Shown one piece after another: positions 37,715 through 54,154 of a DNA stretch of 64,000 nucleotides. The notes below the pieces were generated by a model. It did no database searches and was not told the origin of the DNA. It worked only from the letters and a program-made list of their open reading frames with translations. Position numbers and translations under genes: made by a program. The DNA comes from Microcebus murinus (lineage: Eukaryota; Chordata; Mammalia; Primates; Cheirogaleidae), in the NCBI RefSeq assembly GCF_040939455.1, contig NC_134106.1:73849001-73913000 (forward strand), in the 5' to 3' direction. How positions within the stretch are numbered: position 1 is the first letter of the stretch; every line of letters starts with the position of its first letter.

Positions 37715-37989
37715 TGAACCCCCCACCCCCACCCCGCACTGCAGTCACTGTGGTCATGGCACTGGAGCTGAACCTGATTCTGTCTCCCCAGTTTGCCTGT
37801 GAGCTCCAAGGAGGCCAGGGCTGTGCCTCAGGCCGTTGCAGGAAGTTGGGGAATGGGAGGAACAGCCAATCCAGAGAGGGAGGCTGGGGCCCATGCCTGC
37901 TCTGCCAGGGAACACCTGCAGGCCTCGGAGCCTCTCTTTTTCCATCTGTGAAATGGATGAGCTAAGCCCTACCTACCACACAGGGTTTA

Positions 37990-38375
37990 GAGCTGAGCTG
38001 TCCAGTGTGGCAGGCACCAGCCACTGTGGCTAATGAGCACAGAAGTGTGGCCAGTTTAAGTTCAGATATGATCTAGAAGTGAAATGCACACCAGATTTCA
38101 AAAACTGGTGCCAAAAATTGAAAGTAAAATCCCTCAATAATTTTTATGTCGATTATGTGTTGAAATAATAGTTTTTTCCTCTTTTTCATTCCTTTTTTTT
38201 TTTTTTGGCCTCCAGCTTTACATAGATGAAATAATATTTCTGATATATTGGGTTAAATCATATATTATTAAAATTAATTTCAACTTGTTTCTTTTTACTT
38301 TTTAAAATGTGGCTACTAGAAAAATTCCAGTTATATATGGGCTCACATTATATTTCTATCGGACAGTGCTCGCTT
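37990..38375. mobile_element. hAT-type DNA transposon remnant
   Basis: It begins near 'gagctgtccagtgtggcagg' and ends near 'tttctatcggacagtgctcg', with 'ccactgtggctaatgagcac' inside. This order is known from a mammalian hAT MITE. A T-rich block interrupts it at about 38190. Confidence 0.6.
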
Positions 38376-40389
38376 AGAAAACAGACAGCACAGCAAAGAG
38401 CTACTCGGATGGATGGAGTTATTAGGACGCTGTTTCTTCTGGTCCTTTCTCCTTGAATCTTGCACAATGTGGGCACAGCCAGGGGGAGGGCTTGGCAAAT
38501 CCCTGTCAAACATAAAAGTCTTGGAATTTCTCAGCAAAAGGGTCAGCAGCCCAACTGCCCTTAACCCCCTCCCCAATGCAGGTAAAGAGACCTGAGCCCC
38601 AGAACAAATTGAATAAGATCCCTGATGATCAACCAGCAAGATCATCATTTTCCCAGTAGTTTGGGGACTTTTCTAAGCAGTCACTTCCAAATATCTTTTT
38701 TAAATTAGCTTTTACTTTGATAAAACTGCTTTTGTTTCTGTCACTCACAGACTCTTTCTCCCATCGGACTCTGCCCGGTTTTCTTCGGTGACCTACTAAT
38801 ACAGCAGCGCTGGGTTCCCTGTCCACACAAAGGCCCTGAGGTTGGCAGAATCCCGCTAAAGTGGCCCTAGACAGGAGTGCACCAAACCCAAGTGATGCCC
38901 CCTTCCCGGGCTTCAGCTTGCTCAGCTCTAAGATGGGCTCATTCACCTGCCGACCTTGTGTTTACCTTGGGGCAAAGGCCCAATGAAGGAACAGACATGT
39001 ATGCAAGTTTTTTGTGGGTGAATCAGCTGTCAAATGTGTGAGGCCCACACTGCTGTTAACAGAGAAGAAAAACAAACACGTTTTGAAAGAAAATCCTCAC
39101 AGGGATCGCCAACCTTCAGCAGGAGCCACGAACTGTAGGCACCTGAGAGTCTAAGATCATCCAAACCCCATTTTACAGATGAGAAGAAAACTGAGGCCGC
39201 ATTAAAGGAGGAGAAGGGTCTGCTCCAAAGACCAGAAACCAAGATTGCAGATGCCTAGGGAGAGCACTTTGCATCTGGTTAGTACTCTATAACCTCTTTT
39301 AAATTTTAAAATAACACAGTTTTCATATCACAAAGCAGTTATCTTTTAGAAATTTTTGAAAATACAAAAAAAAATATATAGTCCATAATCCCCTCAACCA
39401 GAGGTAATCCTATCAACTGTTCGGTACCTTTACTAAATAGCCCTTTTTCTCCTCAATGTGAACATACCTGTATTTTTTTTCTTTTACAAAAATGTGATAC
39501 TACTACAGTATTTTATAATTTGTTTCCCCCCGCTGAATAAATAGCAAACATTTCTCCAAAGCAAATATCCTTTTATACTATTACTATATTATCATTCATG
39601 ACTACAAGATATTGCACTGAATGGATGTGTAACTGACCCCTGATTACTGAGCATTTAGGTTTTCTCCAGTTTTTCTCTGTTACAACAATGCTACAATGAG
39701 GATACTTATAGATTTTTTTGTACACTTTCATGATTATTTCCTTTCTAAAGTGATTCATGATATTGACAACTGCTCTGCAAATTGTTGTGACTTCACAATC
39801 CCCCAACCAAGCATGGGAGTACCCATTTCTTCAACCCTCCCTAACACAGATGAGGTTCTGTAATTTTTTCCATCTTTTCCAGTTTAATAGGTAAAATTTC
39901 CATTTCTCTGCTTACTGCAGAAAATTAAACATTATTCATGGGTTATTGGCCGCATATATTTCTTTTTTTAATAACCTTCCTAGTCACACATTTTCTTTGC
40001 CTCATTTTTCTATTATAGTCTATAGTCTTTTTCTTAATTATTTCTAAGAGCTCTTTGTATATTAAGAGTATCAATCCATTGTGTCACGTGTTACAGCTCC
40101 TGTTGGTTTTTATATTGTCTAACTGGTGTTTTTTCATGAGTATGGAGTTAACTCTATGAGTATTTCCTCTGTCATTTCTGCTTTGTGTGGTTAGAAAAAA
40201 GTCTTTACACCATAAGGATAAAATTATCTGTGTTTTCTTCTAAATCTCATTAAAGACCATATTAAATATTCCACTTATTAAAATTTTTCATATGACTTGA
40301 AATTATTTTAGTTGTGGTATGATTCAGAATCTAACTTTGTTTTCCTTTTCTCAAATGGTTAGTCAGTTGTTCCGATTATCTCATTTATC

Positions 40390-40598
40390 CTGGGTTTCAC
40401 AACACTGGCATTGTTGACATTTGGGGCTGGATAAGTCTTTGTTGTGGAAAGCTATTCGGTGCATTGTAGGATGTTTAGCAGCATCTCTGAGCTTTATTAG
40501 ATTTCAGTTGCATCCCCCTGACTGTGACAATCAAAAAGTCTCCTGACATCGCCAAGTGCTTCCCGGGAAACAGAGTCACACTCAAATGAGAACCACTG
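40390..40598. mobile_element. MER20-like hAT-Charlie element (copy 1)
   Basis: 'gcattgttgacatttggggc', 'ggatgtttagcagcatctct', 'ctcctgacatcgccaagtgc' and 'caaatgagaaccactg' follow the order of this short hAT-Charlie family. The family name is from memory. Confidence 0.75.
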
Positions 40599-40652
40599 AT
40601 GTGTCCTTCCCCCAGTGATCTGATATACCACTTTTACCATTCAGTCAATTCT

Positions 40653-40985
<333 letters not shown>

Positions 40986-41521
40986 CATTCAGTCAATTCT
41001 TATGCATCATATACACTTGGATCTATTTCAGGCCTTTGCATTCAGTTCCAAGTAGTTAATGTGTATTCTTGGACGAGTAGTACCAAACCTCTTTGATTAT
41101 TGCAGTTTTGTATTAACTTTTAAATCAGTTTATGTCCTTGCTCTCCAAGCCTCTCTCTTTTTTCATCCTCCACAGAGGACACTTAATCTTACCGAGCTAT
41201 CAGGTGAGAATGGAACGAGAGAGGCCCAGGCAGAGTCTAGGGCAAGGAGGGTCCCACCTTCGTGTCACGGAGCTGCGTGCTGGGTGGGGCCTGCAGGCAC
41301 GGGGGTGCCCAGGCTGATAGGGGAAAAGGCGCCCACAGGACCTGGACGCCTATCTCTGGGGCCATCTGGTGAAACCAGCGGGAAAGAGCTGCAGCAAACA
41401 AAACAGGAAGATGGGGCGTTACTAAGTGGGGCTGGGGGATGGGTGGGGTAGAGGCAGGACATCTGTGATTCTTTGCAGGGCATATAGACTTCTGTTGTTC
41501 TATGAGGAGTTGAGCATAGTT

Positions 41522-41736
41522 GATTCTAGTTGCATCCCCCGCCCCCACTGTGACAATCAAAAATGTCTCCTGACATTGCCAAGTGCTTCCCGGGAAACAA
41601 AGTCACATTCAAATGAGAACAACTGATGTGTCCTTCCTCCCCGTGATCTGATATACCACTTTTATCATTCAGTAAATTCTTATGCATCATATACACTTGG
41701 ATCTATTTCAGGCCTTTCCATTCAGTTCCAAGTAGT
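41522..41736. repeat. Partial duplicate (copy 2) of the MER20/L1 segment
   Basis: Homologous to 40498-41056 without the Alu. About six differences are visible over roughly 105 aligned bases of the L1 part. It stops after 'ccaagtagtt', where the 52-bp segment starts. Confidence 0.93.
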
Positions 41737-41788
41737 TGAGAGATAACTTGGCCTTGCCTCCTCCCGCCCTCGTGGCCCCTCCCTGCTC
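41737..41788 (+). repeat. 52-bp templated segment matching 37662-37714
   Basis: Identical to the 37.66-kb segment except for one missing C in the C-run. It joins copy 2 to copy 3. Confidence 0.95.
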
Positions 41789-41940
41789 CCATTTTGGACT
41801 GGATAATTCTTTGCTGTGGAAAGCTATTTGGTGCATTATAGGATGTTTAGCAGCATCTCTGAGCTTTATTAGATTCTAGTTGCATCCCCCCGATTGTGAC
41901 AATCAAAAATGTCTCCTGACATTGCCAAGTGCTTCCCAGG
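41789..41940. repeat. Partial duplicate (copy 3) of the MER20-like element, 5' portion
   Basis: Homologous to about 40418-40569. It shares 'attctagttgc' and 'aaaaatgtctcc' with copy 2 against copy 1. Confidence 0.9.
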
Positions 41941-44130
41941 AAGCACCTGTAGGGAATTAGCCCTTTAAGCCTGTTTAGTGGAGGAGCCATATATTCTCGT
42001 GGGCATGACTGATGGTACACTCTCCAGAGAGTACAGAGAACTTAGGGCTCCTTATCTCTGGGAAGGAGGTTCCCACCTCTGCCCTGGACTGTTGGGATGA
42101 ACAGATCCGGGCTGCCTCCCCCAGGAGCCCACAGGCTAGAGGTTCTAGCACTTTCAGTTCAGTCTTCTCAGAAAGGCCTATTCCTGGTTACCAAGTTTTC
42201 TCCCCCATGTCAGGGGCTTGGGCTCTGTCTCTTGACTGTCCAACAGCTCAGATCAAAGAAGTGACTGGCATCCCAAAGGCACCAATTAGGATGGTGTCAG
42301 TTGCAAAAAACAACAACAACAAAAACCCCAGAAAACACAACTCAAACTGGCTTAAACAATAACAAAAAATGTATAGATCACATCACAGAAAAATCCACAG
42401 GGAGGCAACAATGTTACCAGGACCTGTTCTTTCCCTGGCTCTGTGCCACTCCCCCATGGTAGCCATGTCCTTGGTAAAGGCTTGGACTCTGGTGTTCCCA
42501 GATGGACACCCTGGGCTGCATGATTCCTTTTCACAAGCAGCACGAAATTCTTTGCTCCAAAATCCCAGCAAAAGTTCTGAGATACACTCTGAATAGACCA
42601 GAGTAGTTCGTACGTCCATCCTGCAGGTGGATAGAATTGGCTTGCCTTGATTGGCTTAGAGCTAGAATCATTGAAGTCCCCCACTAGAAATCGAAGCCGC
42701 TGGGAAGGGGGAAGGGAGGAGGGAATGGAAGCTGGGACACCCACAAGTCCACTGTGCCAAGCTTCCTGAAGAAGCACGAAGGGAAGCAGGCTTGAAACAC
42801 TTGTTGCATTGAAGAAATTTTCCTGCTACATCTGCAATAGACTCATGACATCTTTGTCCTTATTACATCTTTATAATTTCTTCCTAGGCTCAGGGCTCAA
42901 AAACCCTACCAACCTCAGGTCAAGGCTAAAAAATGTAAGCATAGCACATGCATGGGACCTACATCAGGAACTAGAGCCTGAATACCAGGCAAAGCCCAGT
43001 TCTTGCTGCATGTTCTGGCCAGTCCCTCAATAAAGGGCACACACAAAGGTCTAAGTGACAAGGATGATGTTATAAGTGTCTTGTCTGAGAAACAATTTGT
43101 GGCTATTACAGCAAAAAGTACCCTGATGAAGCAAGCTGGCCTGCTATAGCCACTGCCCATCCTGAGATGCATGGCTGCTCCAGAGTGCCAAGGGGGCTTC
43201 CCAGGACGAACCAAGCAATGAAGCAAGAGCCCTAGTCTGGCGTCAGCCCGGCAGCTTTGCAAAGGCAATGCCTGGAACAGCCTCCCTATCTCTGCAAAAC
43301 ATGTTTCTCATCACATGTCTCAGCAGTTTTGCAACAGCCTTCCCCATCAAGCAGGTCAGCGGCTCCTACCCATGAACTCTGCTGTTTTGCAAAAAGTTCT
43401 GCAAGGTGGGGACAGGGGTTGTAAGTGTAGGAGATGAGCCTCCTCTTTCCCACAGGCTGGAGGCAAACCCAGGCTTAGCCTGTCATGGTACCATCAAGCT
43501 TGCCCCTGCAGTCAGGGTAGACCCAGCTGCCATAGGCCATGGAGCTGTATTGGGAAAGCCATCGTTGCACACCAGGCATTCAGAAAATGGCAGCAATATC
43601 ATTGTAATTATGCAAATAAGGCTGTTTTTAGTCCAGCACTTCACCTTGGCTCATTTACATGGGAGATCTTACCAGAGTACAAGATCCCAGCCACCAAACC
43701 CCAGAAATGGGTGACACAGGCATCGTTACTATCTACAAAGTTAAAAATAACCTCCCTTGTGTTTTCTTTTCCTTCTCCTTTAATCATCCGCTTATTTGTA
43801 TTGGCTTTGAAGACTCCAGAAGCACAGGCCACAGGTTTCGTGGTAGAGGCTGCCTTGCCTGAGCACACGTAGGAGTCTCAGTGGTGCTCTGTGTTTCTAT
43901 GGTATCCAGCTCTCTGCTGGCCGCAAGCTTTTCTGAAGGAGCGATCGCCAAAGCACACAGCAAAAGTTGTTTCAATGGTCCTTAAATAATTGCCCGCACA
44001 CCTTAGGAGGGGCGATGCAATTGGCTTCTAGCAGTCTCACTTATCTCAGATTTGGAAATGCTCCTGCCTTACTGATCAGATGTTTCCTCTGGGTGGGACA
44101 CCAGATAAACCGTCTCTGCTTTGCTTTCAC
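41941..44130. other. Intergenic block, partly repeat-like but unassigned
   Basis: 42300-42540 has the look of a common mammalian repeat ('cacaactcaaactggcttaa'). 42880-43990 shows no family I can name. A retroviral-LTR origin is possible but unsupported, since I see no primer-binding site, TATA box or paired LTR. Confidence 0.3.
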
Positions 44131-44149
44131 TTTCTCCACACTGTAAAGA

Positions 44150-44300
44150 CACATTCGTACCGTGCTGCCTGTGTGACCTTGGATTGCTTTCCTAACCTCT
44201 ACGACCCTTAAGTCTTCTCATCCATAACGTATAACTTCCTGATTGAGTTATTGTGAGGAGCAAATGAGTTAAAGCAAGTGAACATTAAATTAAGGCATGT
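44150..44300 (+). repeat. MIR-like fragment
   Basis: 'cctgtgtgaccttggattgc' then 'gttattgtgaggagcaaatg' follows the MIR order. Confidence 0.6.
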
Positions 44301-44649
44301 TATGACTAATTTTGTACCACCCTACTTATTGTCTGATTTCCATTGGCCAAACCCAACTAAAAATTACATGACACAGGAAATCTAAATTATACCTGTCCCA
44401 TAATTATGTATGTATTAATAATTACAAATTAAATATTCACTTAAAGCAAAGACTAGTACAGAACATGGAAAATTAAAACAGTAGATTGGGAATCATGAGT
44501 AGGTGATTTATAATATATTATTTACATAACATGGGGAAAGTAAACTCCAAAGAGTTGTAGTAGGTGGACTTAAAATTTTGAAATGCAATAGACATATTTT
44601 GTGAAATCTATGAAAGATTAAAAAATCTTCCCTTCAGCTTCTGCCTTAG

Positions 44650-45175
44650 CTATAGCTCTATCTATTGTTACATAACAAACTATCCCAAAATATAGTGGCT
44701 TAAAATAAGCAATTTATTTTGCCTACACTTGGAGGATTTGGGATTTGAGAAGGGCTCTGCTTGGCTGCTCTTCTCTGTTCACGTGGCATCAGTTAGGGTG
44801 TCTCAACTGGGACTGGAGCTCCCCCTCGGAGACGGCTTGCTCACACAGCTGGCAGGCCGGGGCTGGCGGATGGCTGCGACCTCCGCCAAGGCTGTTCTGG
44901 AGGGGCAGATCTTGGTTCCACTCCATGAATCTGCTTGGGCTACCTCACAGCATAGCAGCCGCAGGGTAATCAGACTTCTTTTACGGCAACTACCTTTCCG
45001 TAGAGCAAGTGTTCCAAGAGACAGTGGAAGCTGCCAGCCTCTTAAGGCTTGGACCTGGAAATGGGCAGTCACTTCTGCCAAATTCTATGGATCAAAGCAG
45101 TTAGAACCCGCCTAGCTTCAAGGAGAGGGGACATAGACCCCACCTCTGTGAGAAGAGGGTCAAAGAATCTGTGGC
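44650..45175. repeat. Old interspersed repeat, family not assigned
   Basis: 'acaaactatcccaaaatata' with 'gtggcttaaaataagcaatt' and 'ttcacgtggcatcagttagg' is an order seen in a common mammalian repeat. I cannot name it safely. Confidence 0.5.
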
Positions 45176-45409
45176 CATTCTCAACCAGTCACAGTTATCT
45201 TTTTGTTAGGCCAGCCTTGCATGCTGGTGCCACAGATAAGTCATTACCAACATTTCTTGCCTTACATACTTCCTTATATTCTCTTTCCCCTGCACTGCAC
45301 CTCTTACTCCTTCCCACCTCCTGGTCCTTTGCCCTTCTCTCATACCTGCCAATACTCATTTCCAGTGACAGGTTCCAAAGCTCCCCGACATTCCAATGAC
45401 TTCATATTA

Positions 45410-45590
45410 ATCAAGACCTTTGGAATCTGGCAGACCTGGGTTAGAACCAACTCTATCAATTATTTGCTATGTCCCTGGACAAGATGCTTAATATCTGACA
45501 CTCAGTTTCTTCACCTGAAATAAGAAAGCTACCTACCTCATAGGATTGTTGGGAGAATTAAGAAATAATGTATTTGGCAAAAATTTTAAA
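45410..45590 (+). repeat. MIR fragment
   Basis: 'ggcagacctgggttagaacc', 'cctcataggattgttgggag' and 'aattaagaaataatgtattt' are in MIR order. Confidence 0.75.
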
Positions 45591-45594
45591 GTCT

Positions 45595-46075
45595 GACAAT
45601 ACTAAATGGTGGCAAAGGCATAGAACTGAAATTCTTCTACACTGTTGATGAGAGTTTAGACTGGTTTCATTTGGGGACCAATTTGGCAATATCTGATAAG
45701 ATTAAAAATGAACATATACTACATAGCAATTCTACTCCTAGATTTAGACTCTAGAGAAATCCTTACACAGGTAGCCAAGGAAACCCATATGAGAATGCTA
45801 ATGCAAGCACTCTTTTTCACTGGCAAAAATTGGAATTCACCTAAATGTTGACCAGGAGATAACAAACTGCAGTGTGGTCATGAATGAGCCCAAGCTACAT
45901 GTATGAACATGGAGGAATCTCACAACTATAATGCTCAGCAAAAAAAAAAAAAAGTAATTTGTATGAGAAGATATATAGTGGAAGATCATTTACATATGGC
46001 TTCAAAATGTACAAACAATGTTACATATTATTTAGGAAGATACATAGTAGAGTATATATAGTAAAAAACATGGCA
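45595..46075 (+). mobile_element. Old L1 3' fragment
   Basis: 'accaatttggcaatatctga', 'tagcaattctactcctagat' and 'gaggaatctcacaactataa' are L1 segments in order. Confidence 0.8.
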
Positions 46076-46413
46076 AAGCTCAATGTACAGCAGCCACCAC
46101 TATCGTTTATACTCAGAAGTCCACCCCTTGTAATTTCCTTAACTTCAAGATTCTCTCCTTCATTCCAGCCTTAAGATAGAAAAAGGTGTTTCCATTTTTA
46201 CAAAAGTCCAAATGAGCTTGTGAATAAAGTCGTGGAAGACACTCTAAATCTGGTTACCCAGATCTGGACCAGCTTAGTTGAACTGGCTTTTGAGAACAGT
46301 CACCTTTTTTTTTTTTTTTTGAAGGCAAGAAATCAAATCTAGAAATATACCATGTGGTCAAACACTAACAGTGGACAGATTTCTGAAAATGCTAATTTGA
46401 AAGCAAGACATGC

Positions 46414-46455
46414 CAATATCACTAGTTCAATATCACTAGTTCAATATCACTAGTT
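46414..46455 (+). repeat. Three perfect 14-bp tandem units
   Basis: CAATATCACTAGTT is repeated three times without change. Confidence 0.97.
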
Positions 46456-46529
46456 CCTTCATTCCTAACCAGTAGATTGAAACAGGAAGCACTAATTTAC
46501 CACACGTGGCCAATTTAGGTTGCCTGTTT

Positions 46530-46670
46530 CGGGGTTCTCAACCCTGCAAGTATATTGGAAACCCAAGGGAGCTTTTAAAAATCTTGATGCCCAGGCCACA
46601 ACTATACCATTGAATCACAATGTCCTTGGATGGGATCCAGGCCTAAGCTCCCCAGATAAGTCCAACCTGT
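46530..46670. mobile_element. MER5A-like hAT fragment
   Basis: 'ggttctcaaccctgcaagta', 'gcttttaaaaatcttgatgc' and 'ccaggccacaactataccat' follow the MER5A order. Confidence 0.65.
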
Positions 46671-46679
46671 GAATTTAGG

Positions 46680-47890
46680 TTGTCTTTCCTCAAAGTTCTA
46701 TACATAAAGCACTAACTAATTCCTTCCTTTTGCTTTAAGTTTTTAACATTCAAGTCAACCATGGATTCAACCCAGTAATAAGACTGCTTAGGCTTACACC
46801 TGTGACAGAGTGCTAGTGTCTACACCAGCATCTGTTCTTCCCCAAGTCCTTAGTAACGTGACTCCAACTTTTAGCTGGATATGTGGCCACCCAACTAAAA
46901 CACACATTTCCCAGGACAGGGATGAAGGAAAAAGGAAAGCTATTCTTTACCAAAGAATGACGACTAATAAATTTAGGAGGGAAGAGAAAAATAGAAAATC
47001 ATTTTACAACCACCTTACTGGTTAGCTGATACAGGCAAGATTCATCAATGGATATTAAGGCCATTGGGTGAAAGTTGGCCCTGGCACAGGACATTCACAC
47101 GATCTCAAGTATCACCACCAAAGAGAATGCACTAATTCCAAGGGGAAAGATACTTTTACAGTGGAGAAACCTGGCCGACGCCATCTGTGTCAGTTGTGAC
47201 CCTATCATGTCTTGGCTTCAAACCCAGCCCTCTGTACTGTGGGATGCTGGGGCTGGGACTCTTCCAAGATTTGCTTGCCAGGGGCTCCTGTTTGGCTCTG
47301 CCAGTAGGGGGAGCTCTGAGGAGCCTGTGGGGTTGGAGGAAGGAAAAGGAACTTACTCCGGTTTTGGGGCTTGTTCCCACAAGCGTCACCACATGTTTCT
47401 TCACTCTGACAGCAGCAGTTCCTTCTCATGCAGCAGTTGAATCCTGGGTGCAGTTCTTCAGCTCTCACAGAACCAACCCCTTCACGTACCTCTGAACATC
47501 ACCAGCGGCCAGCATGCCCTCCTCAGCGGTCTGGGGCCCAACCCCTGGCACTCCCTTCCAGGCTGAGATACTAGCACCAGCCAGGCCGTGACCCTTCCTC
47601 AGAGGTCTGAGTTTTAGCTTCACAAGGGTTCTTTCTCAAAGATTCTGAAGTTTTAATAATTCCAACCTCTTCTCTGAACTCTTCCAGCCTCTATAGTTGC
47701 TACCTCCATGATTCCTTAGTGTTCATTTCCTGCCATTTCAGTTACCTATTTGCGCTTAGTGAACAGCTCTTCTGTTAAAGTAACTATAATTTCTGTCTCC
47801 TGACTGGATCCTGATGCAGATATTGGTACAAAGAGTAGGGTTTATATCCCACCTTGTGGCATGTGCATGTGTCTAACTAAGGCATCTAAA
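46680..47890. other. Intergenic, nothing recognised
   Basis: No family-like frame or named repeat was seen. Confidence 0.4.
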
Positions 47891-47896
47891 CTGCTG

Positions 47897-48025
47897 CTAG
47901 CCAGGACAGTGGCACATGCTTATAATCCCACCTACTTGGGAGGCTGGGGCAGGAGGGTCACTTGAGCCCAGGAATTTGAGACCAGCCTGGGCAACATAGC
48001 AAGACCTCATCTCATAAAAAAATTA
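47897..48025 (+). mobile_element. Alu-type monomer
   Basis: 'ccaggacagtggcacatgct' to 'gggcaacatagcaagacctc' with a short A tail. A single monomer. Confidence 0.85.
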
Positions 48026-48529
48026 ACTACTTGATATTAGATGCCTTGGTAAGTGATGTGAACAAACATAATATTACCAATAATGAGACAACTTACATCT
48101 TTGGGTCCTTGGGTCTTAAGGTGGCAATCACGTGTTGAAGATGGCACAAGAGAGAAACTGCCTGTCTTTCTACACTGAGGTCCATGGACCCACTATTTTC
48201 CAAGCCTGCGCTTCTTTTACTTGGGAGAGAAATAGGTTTTCTTCTTTGTTCTTGAAGTGTCCTGTCACTCACAGCTTAACATAATCCTAATTAATGCAGG
48301 GTCAAATACTCTTGTCTTCAAAGGCAATCCACCAAAATTAAATCCTTCAATTCAGACATAAGAAATGAAGTTACAGTTAAGGACATGTCACACCAGTCAT
48401 GGAAAGGTGCTAGGGAATCAATGCCAAATGGATTATTACCAAGTCAAGAAAAGCCGCATATACTTATTTGGAGAATGAGATCAATTAATAAACACTATGA
48501 AGTACTTAAGAAGTCAGGCACTGCACATA

Positions 48530-48740
48530 TTACATGCATTATTTCACTTAATCCTCATGAAAATCCTGTGCCATAAGTACCATTATCATCATCAATTTTT
48601 AGGTAAGAGAACTGAAGCTTACAAAAATTAAATAACCTCCCAGGTCATATAACTCACCAGTAGTAGCTGGAATCAAAACTCAGGTAGGTCTGGCTCCAAA
48701 GCTTATACTTCTAACCAGTGTGCTATAGCGCACACAGGAA
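48530..48740 (+). repeat. MIR/L2-like fragment
   Basis: 'gcattatttcacttaatcct', 'gagaactgaagcttacaaaa' and 'ggtctggctccaaagcttat' follow the order of these old repeats. Confidence 0.65.
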
Positions 48741-51171
<2,431 letters not shown>

Positions 51172-51550
51172 TCAAAAATACTTCTCAATGAAAACATTCC
51201 AATACATTTTTTGCTTTTTAAAAATATTAAAATATCAAGTAGTCAAGAATTCCTAAGACATATTGAAACTTTTACGATCACTCCCTCTGAAACACCATCA
51301 AGATGGCAGTAAGGGGATATTGTAGAGGCAGTGAACAGGTTAGGAGACAAAACCTCACAATTATGGAATACTTGGCAGACCCAATAAGGCTGAAGCCAAG
51401 CTGGCCCCTCCAAGGCTCAGAAATTGGAGCCTCAAGTATCTTGGAAGAGAAATCAAGGAGGGGCTTAAAATCATAAAGACTGAGAAGTTTAAGAAGCAGG
51501 TTGGGAAGATGGGGAATTAGAAGATATTAAAGAATTATTATTTATACTGG

Positions 51551-52108
<558 letters not shown>

Positions 52109-52477
52109 CACTATCTTTTAGACATATCCTCAAGTATTTTACAGGTGAGATGTCTGGGATTTGCTTTAAAAAAAATTTAAGTGTGTGAGGAGGAAGAAAT
52201 GGATGAAACAATAGCAGAGAGTTGCTTGTTCTTAGAGCTGGGTGATGGGCACAAAGTATGCACAGGGTTTGCGTGCTCTTCCACTTTCATGGATATTTTG
52301 AACATTTCCATAATGAAATTTTTCTTAAAGCAACAGCAGTGAAGCCCCAGGATGCCTTTCTCCAGGTTGCAATGTCAGGCATCTGTCTTCCACATGGCAC
52401 TGGGCTAGAAGTTTACATTAGAAAGGATACACGAGAGGGTCCATGGATTGGAAAATAGCAGGCAAGTAATATGCTCG

Positions 52478-53620
52478 CAGTCCTCACTTTGTGTGTAGGT
52501 GTAGACCCATAAAACTGACCATGCGAGCTGAAGCCATGCAAAGGGATCTAATAATCAACAAGAAAAATCATGGTTACCTTCTAGACTTTAAAACTCTTTG
52601 TTAAAACATTAGAAACTGTTATAAATGTGTAGGGAAATAAAAAATAGTAAAACTATTTAGTATACTGTTACTTAAAACATTAGAGGCTGAGCATGGTGGC
52701 TCACACCTGTAATCCTAGCACTCTGGGAGGCTGCAGCGGATCGCTCAAGGTCAGGAGTTTGAAACCAGCCTGAGCAAGAGTGAGATCACATCTCTACTAA
52801 AAACAGAAATTAATTGGCCAACTAAAAATATATATAGAAAAACTTAGCCGGGCATGGTGGCACATGCCTGTAGTCCCAGCTTCTTGGCAGGCTGAGGCAG
52901 TAGGATTGCTTGAGCCCAGGAGTTTAAGGTTGCTGTGAGCTAGGCTGACGCCACGGCACTCTAGCCCAGGCAACAGAGTGAGACTCTGTCTCAAAAATAA
53001 ATAAGTAAATAAATTTAAAAATAAAACACTAGAAATATTGAGACTAAGCATTTTGGATCAGCTTTCAGTATTTTACCCTTTAGGCTTTCAGTGCTGTGAT
53101 AAATCTCCAAGAGGTCTCTTGGTGTGAAGTTTTTGCCAGCATCACTTCCTCTGGGTTATCTACATTCTCTTCATCACAGTCACTTTCCTCATTTTCATTG
53201 GCAAGCTTACCTTCACTATGTTCCTCTGGCTGCCTATCCTAGAATCTCTCAAACGGTAGCCTGATCAACCTTCCCATGGTCAAATATAACTTGACTGATG
53301 TACAATTTGGATTCTGCAAAGTTATTTGCAATGTAGTTCCTGTCACATTGAAAAGTACCGTTAATTCTTCCAAGATGCTTTCAATTTCTTCCAAACCTCA
53401 GTTAAAGAAATTCTAAGATCTATGGAGACAGCATCAAAAGCCTATTCAAAGTCCATTTAAGATAATAAGCTTTAAAAATCATATATAACCTCTTTGTCCA
53501 TTGGCTAGATTAATGAAAGTTATGTTTGATGATAAAAAGCAAATTTTCATTTTCATTCAAGCCCCCAAGTGAATCTGGAGCATAATGCAACAGTAGTACT
53601 AAAAGTTAGCCTATAGTGTC
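52478..53620 (-). mobile_element. Tigger-like DNA transposon remnant, split by an Alu
   Basis: The left part has 'agtcctcactttgtgtgtag' and 'ataaaactgaccatgcgagc'. The right part (about 53035-53440) reads on the minus strand as degenerate transposase-like sequence ending in 'ENVDNPEEVMLAKTSHQE'-type residues. Stops and frameshifts are present. The family name is tentative. Confidence 0.5.
52685..53022 (+). mobile_element. Strepsirrhine Alu
   Basis: 'gaggctgagcatggtggctc' start, AATTAATTGGCCAACTAAAA linker and (AAAT)n tail. AAAACATTAGA / AAAACACTAGA flank it. Confidence 0.95.
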
Positions 53621-53639
53621 TCTACTGCTGGGAGTTAAG

Positions 53640-54150
53640 GAGGCAACCCAACCACAGGCTCTCATCTATGACTGAACTAGGTAACAGATGCATAATAACT
53701 AATCACAAGAGACTTTGAAAACAGTGACATGATAAAGCCCTGATCATAAGCATCTGTTATTTTCTAAATGTGATAGGTGGACTAAAGACTTAGCTCTTTA
53801 AAGTTTGTACTTTATGCAATTATGTAGTTAATATACCATGATAACTTAAATGTGAACTGTGTTGTCAGAGGACTGGTATTATTTACCTAAATTGAGGTAA
53901 CTGAAATCAGTATTTCAAGTGTCACCCACATTCATCCAAAATTGAAAAGAGAATAGTAATACAAGCATATTAGATATACAGAGGCAACTACCAAAAGAAC
54001 TGAAAAGAGGTTTCCTCAGGAAAGGGAATTGGTGGCAGGACACCTCAGTGTTTGTTTTGCTAGCCTTGCCAAATCCCCTGACTCTTTAATATGCACACAC
54101 AACCTTGATTTAAAAAAAAAAAATTTTGGTTAAAAAAAAAGGTAACATCA
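53640..54150. other. Intergenic, nothing recognised
   Basis: AT-rich; no gene or named repeat seen. Confidence 0.4.
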
Positions 54151-54154
54151 TGTG

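Noticed and set aside
42880..43990. Possible endogenous retrovirus
   Set aside because: No paired LTRs, primer-binding site, TATA box or recognisable retroviral frame could be seen, so it is left as unassigned.
44729..45115. 128-codon plus-strand frame
   Set aside because: It lies inside an old interspersed repeat and shows no family-like motif.
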